From Pseudomonadota bacterium (GTDB lineage: Bacteria; Myxococcota_A; Polyangia; Fen-1088): a DNA stretch of 17,200 nt. Where the stretch lies: the NCBI GenBank assembly GCA_023438785.1, contig JAEXQJ010000158.1:1-17200 (forward strand). The letters are read 5' to 3'. The notes under the pieces were generated by a model. That model saw only the letters and a list, made by a program, of their open reading frames with translations. It did no database searches and was not told the origin of the DNA. A program made the translations under genes and the position numbers. This document shows, one piece after another, positions 6,956 through 15,402 of the stretch (positions are counted from its first letter, which is position 1; each line of letters starts with the position of its first letter).

Positions 6956-8863
6956 ATGGCCGCCGACAAGTCGTACACAGCAGAACACATCACGGTCTTG
7001 CAGGGCCTCGAGCCGGTTCGCCGGCGGCCCGGCATGTACATCGGCGGGACCGACACCAAGGGCTTCCACCACCTCCTGTGGGAGATCGTCGACAACTCGG
7101 TGGACGAGGTCATCAACGGCTACGCCACCAGCATCGAGGTCATCCTGCACAAGGATCACCGGTCGGTCACGGTGGTCGACAACGGCCGCGGTATCCCCGT
7201 TGAGGTCAAAAAGGAGTTCAACAAGTCGGCGCTGGAGTTGGTGCTCACCACTCTGCACGCGGGCGGCAAGTTCTCTTCGGGTCAGTATCAATACTCCGGC
7301 GGTTTGCACGGCGTGGGCTCGTCCGTCGTCAACGCGCTCTCTGAGGAGATGGTCGCGCGCATCAAGCGTGACGGTTTCGAATGGGAGCAGACCTACGCGC
7401 GGGGCGAGGTGACCAGCAAGTTGACCAAACGGGGCGCCGCGCGCGGCACGGGCACGTCGGTCTTCTTCCGGCCCGACCCGCAGATCTTCGGAAACCAGGA
7501 ATTCTCCGCCGAGACGATTCGCTTTCGCCTCGAATCAAAGACTTTCCTGCACAAGGGCCTGAAGATCACCTTCGTGGACCAGGCCGCCGGCACCTCGGAT
7601 GTCTTGCAGCACGAGGGCGGGATCGCCGACTTTCTGACCAAGATCATCAACGATCGCGGTAAGGCGCCCACCACCACCCAGCCGTTCTACTTCGTGCGCG
7701 AGGAGGGTATTCGCATCGAGGCCGCCTTGCAGTGGACCGAGTCACACGACGAGGCCACGCGCTCCTACGTGAACGGCATCCCCACCACGCAAGGGGGAAC
7801 CCACGAGCAGGGCTTCCGCGCCGCCATCGTGAAGGCCATGCGCTCGTTCATGGACACGGCCGGCCTCCTGCCCAAGAACCTCAGCGTGACCGCGGAGGAC
7901 ATCCGCGAGGGTGTGGTGGGCGTGCTTTCCATCTACCTGCAGGAGCCACAGTTCCAGGGGCAGACCAAGGAGCGCCTGGGGAACCCTGAGGCGCAGATGC
8001 TGGTGGACAATGCCATCCGCCCCGCCCTGGAGACCTTCCTGCACCACAACCGCACGGCGGGCGCCACCATCGTCGAGCGCATCACGTTGGCCGCCCGGGC
8101 GCGCGAGGCCTCGCGGGCCGCGGCCCAGTCGGTGTCGCGCAAGACGGCCATCTCGCACCGCCTGAATCTGCCGGGCAAACTGGCCGACTGTTCGTCGACC
8201 GATCCAGTGAAGAGCGAGTTGTTCATCGTGGAGGGCGACTCCGCGGGTGGCTCGGCCAAACAGGGCCGCGAGCGCAAGTACCAGGCCATCCTGCCCTTGC
8301 GCGGCAAGGTGCTCAACGCTGAGCAGGCCTCTTTGCAGAAGGTGCTCTCGAACAAGGAGCTGCAGGACGTGGTGTCGGCCCTGGGCTGCGGCGTGGGCGA
8401 CGCGTTTAGTCTCGAGCGCCTCCGCTATCACAAGATCATTTTCATGATGGACGCCGACTCGGACGGCCATCACATCGCCACCCTGTTGCTCACCTTCTTC
8501 TACCGCCACCTGCGGCCGCTCATCGAGGGCAGCTACGTGTACCTGGCGCAGCCGCCGCTGTACCGCATCGATCACGGCAAAGAGACACACTGGGCTCTGG
8601 ACGAGGCGGATCGCGATCGCATCGTGGCCAAGCTGCCCAAGAACGCCAAGCCCGAGATCATGCGTTTCAAGGGGTTGGGCGAGATGCAGCCCGAGGAGCT
8701 GCGGCGGACGACCCTGGACCCGGCGACCCGCCGCCTGCTGCGCGTGACCGTGCCCAACGGCGAGGAAACCGATCGCATCTTGGCGGACCTCATGGGCAAG
8801 GACGTGGAAGCCCGCTTCAGATTCATCATGGAGAGGGCGGCGCAGGCGGATCTGGACCTGTAA
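6956..8863 (+). CDS. parE: DNA topoisomerase IV subunit B (ParE-like)
   Basis: ATPase subunit of the type IIA topoisomerase, pairing with the ParC-like subunit encoded immediately upstream. The 635-aa length matches E. coli ParE (630) rather than the roughly 800-aa GyrB of E. coli type. The GHKL ATPase domain shows E43 and N47 in WEIVDNSVDE, D75 in VVDNGRGIP, and GGLHGVG (115-121). The transducer region has SYVNGIPTTQGGTH. The TOPRIM domain has EGDSAGGSAKQ (from residue 426) and DADSDGHHIATLLL (from 499). The DADSDG-HIATLL form, and KLADC just before the TOPRIM motif, resemble ParE; GyrB usually has DADVDG-HIRTLLL. The C-terminus has RFKGLGEMQPEEL. The start codon follows the parC stop by one base, implying translational coupling. 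No clear terminator is seen downstream. Confidence 0.9.
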   Translation: MAADKSYTAEHITVLQGLEPVRRRPGMYIGGTDTKGFHHLLWEIVDNSVDEVINGYATSIEVILHKDHRSVTVVDNGRGIPVEVKKEFNKSALELVLTTLHAGGKFSSGQYQYSGGLHGVGSSVVNALSEEMVARIKRDGFEWEQTYARGEVTSKLTKRGAARGTGTSVFFRPDPQIFGNQEFSAETIRFRLESKTFLHKGLKITFVDQAAGTSDVLQHEGGIADFLTKIINDRGKAPTTTQPFYFVREEGIRIEAALQWTESHDEATRSYVNGIPTTQGGTHEQGFRAAIVKAMRSFMDTAGLLPKNLSVTAEDIREGVVGVLSIYLQEPQFQGQTKERLGNPEAQMLVDNAIRPALETFLHHNRTAGATIVERITLAARAREASRAAAQSVSRKTAISHRLNLPGKLADCSSTDPVKSELFIVEGDSAGGSAKQGRERKYQAILPLRGKVLNAEQASLQKVLSNKELQDVVSALGCGVGDAFSLERLRYHKIIFMMDADSDGHHIATLLLTFFYRHLRPLIEGSYVYLAQPPLYRIDHGKETHWALDEADRDRIVAKLPKNAKPEIMRFKGLGEMQPEELRRTTLDPATRRLLRVTVPNGEETDRILADLMGKDVEARFRFIMERAAQADLDL

Positions 8864-8935
8864 CGGGCCCTGGCGCCGCTCGCTTTGCGCGCCTTGCGGC
8901 TGCACCGAACGGCTCGGTCCGATACTCATTCGGGC

Positions 8936-8944
8936 TGCTAGACT
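8936..8944 (+). promoter_or_regulatory. Putative extended -10 element of the TPR gene
   Basis: TGC-TAGACT fits TGnTAnnnT and ends 10 nt before the ATG at 8955, implying a leader of about 3-4 bases. No good -35 hexamer or ribosome-binding site is visible. Upstream, 8904-8918 has a weak 5-bp ACCGA/TCGGT hairpin with no T-tract. Confidence 0.45.
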
Positions 8945-8954
8945 TCCGGGCTGG

Positions 8955-10196
8955 ATGTGGTGCTGCGTCCTGCTCCTGGTCTTGGGCTCGCTCGATGCGG
9001 GGGCGGAGGGTGCGGGTTCGGCCGTCGATTTGATCAGTCGCGCGGAGGTGGAGGTGGCGGCGGCCCGGCCCGGTGACGAGGCGGCTGAGCGGGCGGCCCT
9101 GCTGCGAGCCGAGGGATGGCTGCGTGGCGCCCGGGCGCGAGGTGGGCTCAGCTTCGAGGGGACCCTCCTGTGGGGGCAGGTGTTGCTGCGCCTGGGGCGG
9201 GCGCAGGAGGCGGTGGAACAGCTTGCGCGCCCGTGCGCCCAGCCACAGACCGCGAGGCAAGATGTGCTGTGTAGCTTGCACGTGGCCGCGGCGCGGGCGC
9301 AGGCCGGGCAGTTCGAGGCGGCGCTGGCCGGGTACGCGCGGGCGAGCGCAGACAAGCAGCGCGGACCTTGGCTGCAGGTCAAATCGGCCGAGGTGTTGGT
9401 GGCCTTGGGGCGATTGCCCGAGGCAGAGGCGCGCCTGGGCTCGGCCATCGCCGCCCTGGAGGCCCGAGCCGCGGGCCCCGATCGTGACGCCCGGTTGGCC
9501 TTCGCCCTGTACGCTCTCGCGGCCGCGCAGGATCGGGGCGGCGCCGAGGCGGCCGCGCGGACCACCATGAGCCGGGCCATCGCCTACGATGGAAAACTGG
9601 CGCTTCTGGATCTGGCCGGCGACCCTTGCTCGGGCCAGGGCTTCGTTCCGGCCGTCGAGGTCGATTATGTGCGCGCCTTGGCGCTGCTGGTCTTGGGCCG
9701 CGAGCGTGAGGCCATGTGGGCCTGGGGGCAGTATGTCGAGCGGCGGCCCAGGCCGCGTTGGCGGGAACGCGCGGAAGTGCATCTGCTGGAATTGGCTGTC
9801 GCGGGCGCGGAGCAGGCCCCAACGCGACGGCGGCGCGCGCGCATCAGCGCCGCCGCCACCGTCGAATCCAAGGGCCCTGTCCCCGCGCCGCTCATCGATG
9901 CGGCCTGGCGTCTGCGGCCGCGCCTCATCGAGCCCTGTCTGGAGATGTTGCCCGACTCGGCGCCCTCCAGTCTGCGCGTGTCCGTGTTGCTGGAGATCAA
10001 CGCGCGCGGGGCGATCACGCGCGCCTCGGTACAGCTCCCGCAATACGTGGGCTTCGGTGCCTCCAGCGACTGGCAGGACTTCACGTCCTGTGTGGCCCGC
10101 CGGGTCAAATCGGGGCTGCGCCTGGCTCGACCGGCCCGGCCGCGCACAACTTCGGCCCGCGTCGAAGTTGTGTTAGCCATACCCGAGTCGTCGTGA
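8955..10196 (+). CDS. Secreted TPR-repeat protein with AgmX/PglI-like C-terminus
   Basis: I do not recognise a named orthologue. The 413-aa protein begins with a hydrophobic stretch, MWCCVLLLVLGSLDAGAEG, that looks like a signal peptide although its n-region has no Lys or Arg; no standard lipobox is seen. Residues about 30-300 are Ala/Leu/Arg-rich helical repeats of TPR type, for example WGQVLLRLGRAQEAVEQLA and AEVLVALGRLPEAEARLGSA. The last 100 or so residues contain a beta-rich unit, LRVSVLLEINARGAITRASV, then FTSCVARRVKSGLRL and a terminal RVEVVLAIP strand. This resembles the C-terminal domain of myxobacterial AgmX/PglI-type proteins, distantly like TonB; the resemblance is by eye. A role in envelope scaffolding is a guess. 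Its stop codon overlaps the next start (GTGA). Confidence 0.75.
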   Translation: MWCCVLLLVLGSLDAGAEGAGSAVDLISRAEVEVAAARPGDEAAERAALLRAEGWLRGARARGGLSFEGTLLWGQVLLRLGRAQEAVEQLARPCAQPQTARQDVLCSLHVAAARAQAGQFEAALAGYARASADKQRGPWLQVKSAEVLVALGRLPEAEARLGSAIAALEARAAGPDRDARLAFALYALAAAQDRGGAEAAARTTMSRAIAYDGKLALLDLAGDPCSGQGFVPAVEVDYVRALALLVLGREREAMWAWGQYVERRPRPRWRERAEVHLLELAVAGAEQAPTRRRRARISAAATVESKGPVPAPLIDAAWRLRPRLIEPCLEMLPDSAPSSLRVSVLLEINARGAITRASVQLPQYVGFGASSDWQDFTSCVARRVKSGLRLARPARPRTTSARVEVVLAIPESS

Positions 10197-10843
10197 TCGC
10201 CAAGTCGTCCAAGCGCCCTCGCTATATCGCGGTCGAAGGCCCCATCGGTGCCGGCAAGACCAGCCTGGCCCAGATCTTGGCCCAAGCCCTGGGGGCCCGC
10301 CTGGTGTGCGAAAGCGCCGAGGAGAACCCCTTCCTCGGTCCCTTCTACCGTGAGCCGCGGCGTCACGCGCTCTCGGCCCAGCTCTTCTTCCTTTTGCAGC
10401 GCTACGGTCAGCAGACCGATTTGGCCCAGGGGACGCTCTTCGAACGAGGCGGCGTGGTGTCCGACTACCTGTTCGCCAAGGATCGCCTCTTCGCCACCCT
10501 GAACCTCTCGACCGACGAGCTGGCGCTCTACGATCGCGTGTACCAGTCCCTGCGTCCGCGCGTGGTAGCGCCCGATTTGGTCGTCTACCTGCAAGCGCGC
10601 ACCGAGGTGCTCCTGGCACGCATCGAGAAGCGCGGCCGCGCCGAGGAGAAGCCCATTCGCCCCGAGTACGTGCGCGACGTGGCGCGTGCCTATTCGGAGT
10701 TCTTCTTCAACTACAGCGACGGTCCCTTGCTCATCGTCGAGGCGTCCGAGATCGACTTCGTGGGCAACGATGAAGATCGGGCGGCCCTCCTCGAGGTGAT
10801 CGCGCAGACCCGCGCCGGCATCAACCATTGGAGCCGCCGCTAG
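10193..10843 (+). CDS. Deoxynucleoside kinase (dAdo/dGuo kinase-like)
   Basis: Predicted to phosphorylate deoxynucleosides with ATP in the salvage pathway. The 216-aa length is typical of bacterial deoxynucleoside kinases. A P-loop, GPIGAGKTS, lies at residues 16-24, followed by EENPFLGPFY, a QLFFLLQRY segment, FERGGVVSDYLFAKDRLFA in the place of the family's ERS/DR motif, DLVVYLQA, and a basic lid region, RIEKRGR. The GTG start at 10193 overlaps the upstream TGA by 4 nt (GTGA). The frame is open much further upstream inside the TPR gene, but family-like sequence begins only here. Deoxynucleoside kinase next to panB-panC is a recurrent arrangement in deltaproteobacteria as I remember it, often with folK upstream; here a TPR gene occupies that place. 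Substrate preference cannot be read from sequence alone. Confidence 0.88.
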   Translation: MIAKSSKRPRYIAVEGPIGAGKTSLAQILAQALGARLVCESAEENPFLGPFYREPRRHALSAQLFFLLQRYGQQTDLAQGTLFERGGVVSDYLFAKDRLFATLNLSTDELALYDRVYQSLRPRVVAPDLVVYLQARTEVLLARIEKRGRAEEKPIRPEYVRDVARAYSEFFFNYSDGPLLIVEASEIDFVGNDEDRAALLEVIAQTRAGINHWSRR

Positions 10844-10886
10844 CAGAGGCTCGCACCACGGGGCGCTAGTCGAGAACGGCCCGGCG

Positions 10887-10895
10887 TGCTAGGCC
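10887..10895 (+). promoter_or_regulatory. Putative extended -10-like element of panB
   Basis: TGC-TAGGCC sits 6 nt upstream of the panB ATG. It lacks the final T of a -10 consensus, so on its own it is weak; the recurrence of TGCTA before other genes supports it. A second GCTAGT lies at 10865-10870. No terminator separates the kinase gene from panB, so co-transcription is also possible. Confidence 0.3.
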
Positions 10896-10901
10896 CACAT
10901 C

Positions 10902-11714
10902 ATGCCGCCTAAGAAAGACAAGCTCACGGCGACCTCCCTTCAGGACAAGAAGACGCGCGGCGAGAAGATCGTCGTGGTTACGGCCTATGACGTGGCCTTT
11001 GCGCGTTTGGCTGAGCGGGCAGGCGTGGACGTGGTGCTTGTGGGCGACAGTCTGGGCATGGTGGTGCAGGGCATGTCCAGCACTCTGCCGGTCACGCTCG
11101 ACGAGATGACGTATCACTGCCGCATGGTGGCCCGCGGCGTGGACCGGGCGCACCTGGTGGCTGACCTGCCTTTCCTCAGCTATCAGGCCAGCCTCGAAGA
11201 GGGGATTCGTGCCGCGGGCCGGCTGCTCAAAGAGGGCGCAGCCGAGGCGGTCAAACTCGAGGGGGGCGAGGAAGTGGCCGAGCTGATTCATCGCCTGACG
11301 ACCATGGGCATCCCGGTCATGGGCCACGTGGGCATGACCCCGCAATCGGTGCACAAGTTCGGCGGGTTCAAGGTGCAGGGCCGCACTGAGGAACAGGCCC
11401 GCAGCATCGTGGCTGACGCGCGGGCGGTGGCCGAGGCGGGTGCCTACGCCATGGTGCTGGAGGCCATTCCCGCTTCGCTGGCCGCCGAGATCACCGCGGC
11501 CGTGCCCGCCGCCACCATCGGCATCGGCGCCGGCGCGGCCTGTGACGGCCAGGTGCTCGTCATGCACGATTTGCTGGGCCTGGATACCGAGTGGTCGCCC
11601 CGCTTCGCGCGCCGCTACGCCGAGTTGGGCAAGGCAACGCAGGAGGCCTTCGCCTGCTTCGCCGACGACGTGCGCGCCGGCCGCTTCCCGTCGGAAAAGG
11701 AAAGCTTCAAATGA
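10902..11714 (+). CDS. panB: 3-methyl-2-oxobutanoate hydroxymethyltransferase (PanB)
   Basis: First committed step of pantothenate (and so coenzyme A) synthesis: transfers a hydroxymethyl group from methylene-tetrahydrofolate to 3-methyl-2-oxobutanoate, giving ketopantoate. The 270-aa length fits the family (E. coli 264). Motifs are TAYD, VGDSLGM with D49, VADLPF with D88, EAVKLEGG with K118, GHVGMTPQSV, MVLEAIP with E187, and TIGIGAG...DGQ. D49 and D88 are expected magnesium ligands and E187 the catalytic acid/base, by family analogy. No Shine-Dalgarno sequence precedes the ATG. The stop codon overlaps the panC start (ATGA), so the two consecutive enzymes of the pathway are translationally coupled. 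Confidence 0.95.
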   Translation: MPPKKDKLTATSLQDKKTRGEKIVVVTAYDVAFARLAERAGVDVVLVGDSLGMVVQGMSSTLPVTLDEMTYHCRMVARGVDRAHLVADLPFLSYQASLEEGIRAAGRLLKEGAAEAVKLEGGEEVAELIHRLTTMGIPVMGHVGMTPQSVHKFGGFKVQGRTEEQARSIVADARAVAEAGAYAMVLEAIPASLAAEITAAVPAATIGIGAGAACDGQVLVMHDLLGLDTEWSPRFARRYAELGKATQEAFACFADDVRAGRFPSEKESFK

Positions 11715-12559
11715 GCAGCCCCCAAGTCATCTCCGATCCCGCCGCCATGAGCGCCTGGTCGGAGGCCGCGCGGGTGCGAGGTGAGCGCATCGCCTTCGTC
11801 CCCACCATGGGCGCCCTGCACGCGGGGCACGTCTCTCTGCTGGCCGAGGCGCGCAAACGCGGCCAGCGGGTCGTCCTATCGATCTTCGTCAATCCCACCC
11901 AATTCGGTCCCCAGGAGGACCTCGCCAAGTACCCGCGTGATCTGGCCGGGGATCTGGCCAAGGCGGCGGGCGCGGGTACGGACGTGGCCTTCGTCCCCGA
12001 GCCGTCGGGCATGTACCCGAGCGGCTTTCAGACCTTCGTCGAGGTGCGCGAGGTCTCGCAGGGACTGTGCGGGGAGCGCCGGCCGGGCCATTTCGTCGGC
12101 GTGGCGACCGTGGTGTGCAAGTTGTTCAACATCGTGCGCCCGCACGTGGCCCTCTTCGGCGAAAAGGACTTTCAGCAACTCGCGGTCATTCGCCGCATGG
12201 TGGCCGATCTCAACCTGCCCGTGGAGGTCGAGGGGCTGCCCACGGTGCGCGAGCCCGACGGCTTGGCCATGTCGTCCCGCAACGCCTACCTCCCGGCCTC
12301 GGATCGCCAGCGCGCCACGGCGCTCTTTGCGGGCCTGTCAGCGGCACGCGACCGGCTGGAGAAGGGTGAGCGGCGCGCCTCCGTGTTGCTGGCCCACGCG
12401 GCCAGCCTCATCGCCGCGGGCGTGGATCGCATCGATTATCTGGAGCTGCGCGATGCGCAGACCCTGCGCCCGGTCGACGAGGTCGAGGGCCCGGCGGTCA
12501 TGCTGGTCGCCGCCTTCGTGGGCGGCACGCGCCTCATCGACAACCTACGAATGGGCTAG
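11711..12559 (+). CDS. panC: Pantothenate synthetase (PanC)
   Basis: ATP-dependent condensation of pantoate with beta-alanine to form pantothenate, through a pantoyl-adenylate. The ATG at 11711, overlapping the panB stop by 4 nt, gives 282 aa (E. coli 283); the frame is open further upstream but those codons lie inside panB. Motifs are PTMGALHAGH (31-40, HIGH-like nucleotidyltransferase signature), FVNPTQFGP, GLCGERRPGHFVGVATVV, FGEKDFQQL, TVREPDGLAMSSRNAYL (KMSKS-like) and a C-terminal GTRLIDN. The ketopantoate reductase (panE) and aspartate decarboxylase (panD) of the pathway are not in this window. The last 15 bases overlap the 3' end of the convergent gene on the other strand. Confidence 0.95.
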   Translation: MSSPQVISDPAAMSAWSEAARVRGERIAFVPTMGALHAGHVSLLAEARKRGQRVVLSIFVNPTQFGPQEDLAKYPRDLAGDLAKAAGAGTDVAFVPEPSGMYPSGFQTFVEVREVSQGLCGERRPGHFVGVATVVCKLFNIVRPHVALFGEKDFQQLAVIRRMVADLNLPVEVEGLPTVREPDGLAMSSRNAYLPASDRQRATALFAGLSAARDRLEKGERRASVLLAHAASLIAAGVDRIDYLELRDAQTLRPVDEVEGPAVMLVAAFVGGTRLIDNLRMG

Positions 12560-13117
12560 CTTTTCGTCCCGGTTGAGCAGCACGCCCAACGACGACAGAC
12601 GGGCGGCCAGCCAGCGGCTGTGCGTCTTCAGCCACCGTTCGTAAAGGCGCACGATGTCGGGTGGCGCGGCGGGCACCAGCCGCTGGCTCACCAGGGCCAG
12701 TACGCCCACCAACTGGGCGAATTGGTCCGCCAGTGCTTGGTACACGCCGCCCTGGGCACCGGGCGCCCACCCCGGACCCGAGCGGGCCAAGAGGGCGTAG
12801 GCCAGTCCGCCCAACTCCACGTAGTAGTCGACGTCCAGGTGGCGCGCGAGCACGCTGTCGGACCAAAAGCCGGACAGGAACAGCGCCGTGTCGCCCACCG
12901 TGCGCAGGCCCTCGCGCCGCACGCCCGGCGGGCTTGCGTTGAGCGAGGCCAGTAACTTGCAGCCCAGGGGCTCGGATTCGATGGGCTGGCTCACGTAACT
13001 GGCCAGGAGCTGCACCAGGTACAGCTCGGTCAGGGGATTCACAGTAACGCGCCGCTGCTCGATGGCTCGGTCCAGTTCAGCGCGGAAGAAAGGCTCGATC
13101 GACTCTGGGTGCGGCAT
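12545..13117 (-). CDS. Conserved hypothetical protein
   Basis: A 190-aa protein with no function I can name. It appears soluble and mostly helical, with no signal peptide or membrane segment. Segments such as NPLTELYLVQLLASYV, VGDTALFLSGFW, LDVDYYVELGGLAY and DIVRLYERWL look like a conserved uncharacterised family found in myxobacteria and other proteobacteria; this is recollection, not a search. The ATG at 13117 follows a G-rich GGGGTG at 13122-13127; an ATG at 13121 is out of frame. It is divergent from groES, shares a 210-nt intergenic region with it, and converges on panC with a 15-nt overlap, so neither gene has room for its own terminator between the stop codons. Its promoter region carries an operator-like inverted repeat. 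Confidence 0.75.
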   Translation of the reverse strand: MPHPESIEPFFRAELDRAIEQRRVTVNPLTELYLVQLLASYVSQPIESEPLGCKLLASLNASPPGVRREGLRTVGDTALFLSGFWSDSVLARHLDVDYYVELGGLAYALLARSGPGWAPGAQGGVYQALADQFAQLVGVLALVSQRLVPAAPPDIVRLYERWLKTHSRWLAARLSSLGVLLNRDEKLAHS

Positions 13118-13146
13118 GCATCACCCCAGGTGTTTGGGCTTCCAAG

Positions 13147-13178
13147 ATTACGGTAGCAAAAAACGTAATGAATTCCAA
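13147..13178 (-). promoter_or_regulatory. Putative promoter with operator-like inverted repeat
   Basis: On the minus strand TTGGAA (13178-13173), a 17-nt spacer and TACCGT (13155-13150), preceded by TG as TGCTACCGT, form a promoter for the unknown gene starting at 13117. ATTACG (13147-13152) and CGTAAT (13164-13169) are a perfect 6-bp inverted repeat with an 11-nt spacer. One half lies between -35 and -10, the other over the end of the -10. The region is much richer in A+T than its surroundings. This geometry suits a dimeric repressor, but no regulator is known. Confidence 0.5.
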
Positions 13179-13239
13179 TGCATCCACTGAGTTGCTTGGC
13201 GGAAGCGTGCCCCGAGTGCGGAATTGCGCCCGGAAGTGG

Positions 13240-13267
13240 TTGACGCTCCGTCGGTTGTGCATAGATT
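13240..13267 (+). promoter_or_regulatory. Putative groESL promoter
   Basis: TTGACG (13240-13245), a 16-nt spacer and TAGATT (13262-13267) form a good vegetative-type promoter about 60 nt before the groES ATG. A TGCTAATCC element at 13295-13303 is a second candidate. No CIRCE inverted repeat (TTAGCACTC-N9-GAGTGCTAA) is visible between 13118 and 13327, so HrcA control is not indicated. A GGAGG ribosome-binding site lies at 13316-13320. Confidence 0.5.
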
Positions 13268-13327
13268 TCCGCGCCAGCAGTCACCCTGGCCGACTGCTAA
13301 TCCCAGTTCACCCACGGAGGCAATCTG

Positions 13328-13618
13328 ATGAAAGTTCGCCCGTTGCAGGATCGCATTCTGGTTCGACGCGTCGCCGAGGAAGAGAAGACCAAGGGCGGCC
13401 TTTACATCCCCGACACCGCCAAAGAGAAGCCCGCGGAGGGCGAGGTGGTCTCGGCGGGCCCCGGCAAGGCCAACGACAAGGGCGTGGTTCGCCCGCTCGA
13501 AGTGAAGGTCGGTGACCGGGTCCTGTTCGGCAAGTACAGCGGCAACGAGATCAAGATCGAGGGCGTCGAGCACATCATCCTGCGCGAGGACGAGGTGCTG
13601 GGCATCATCGAGAAGTAA
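13328..13618 (+). CDS. groES: Co-chaperonin GroES
   Basis: Heptameric lid of the GroEL chamber, needed for ATP-driven folding of cytosolic proteins. The 96-aa protein begins MKVRPLQDRILVRRV and contains the mobile loop EEEKTKGGLYIPDTAKEK, where GGLYI replaces the GGIVL of E. coli. VGDRVLFGKYSG and ILREDEVLGIIE complete the family pattern. The start is set by GGAGG 7 nt upstream. The groEL gene follows after 34 nt, the usual bicistronic arrangement. Confidence 0.97.
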   Translation: MKVRPLQDRILVRRVAEEEKTKGGLYIPDTAKEKPAEGEVVSAGPGKANDKGVVRPLEVKVGDRVLFGKYSGNEIKIEGVEHIILREDEVLGIIEK

Positions 13619-13652
13619 CGAACAACGAAAGCGGAGACAAAGGAGAATACCG

Positions 13653-15320
<1,668 letters not shown>

Positions 15321-15343
15321 TCAGACCCGTTCGCTGACTCACC

Positions 15344-15388
15344 GAGGGAGGCTGGAGCCGAAGGGCATCAGCCTCCCTCTTTCGTTTG
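15344..15388 (+). terminator. Rho-independent terminator of groESL
   Basis: GAGGGAGGCTG (15344-15354) and CAGCCTCCCTC (15369-15379) form a perfect 11-bp stem with a 14-nt loop, followed by TTTCGTTT. It starts 24 nt after the groEL stop. On the minus strand it follows the pilW-like stop at 15403 but lacks a T-tract, so it acts mainly in the groEL direction. Confidence 0.88.
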
Positions 15389-15402
15389 GTGCGGCGTTGC
15401 CG

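Noticed and set aside
4357..7116. Two long minus-strand frames opposite parC
   Set aside because: Complementary to a clearly coding topoisomerase gene; the translations are His/Val/Asp-rich without motifs.
8904..8918. ACCGA/TCGGT hairpin after parE as a terminator
   Set aside because: Only five base pairs and no T-tract follows; not enough to call termination.
7742..9580. Long minus-strand frame across parE and the TPR gene
   Set aside because: It spans two plausible plus-strand genes and their intergenic region and has an Ala/Arg/Ser-rich composition of shadow type.
9716..10192. Upstream extension of the deoxynucleoside kinase frame inside the TPR gene
   Set aside because: The frame is open by chance; family-like sequence starts only after GTG 10193, and the total length would be far above the family norm.
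11591..11710. Upstream extension of the panC frame inside panB
   Set aside because: The ATG at 11711 gives the family length and the family N-terminus; the extra 40 residues overlap panB and lack homology by eye.
13214..13219. GAGTGC as half of a CIRCE element upstream of groES
   Set aside because: No matching GCACTC half-site at the required spacing and the rest of the half-site (TAA) is absent.
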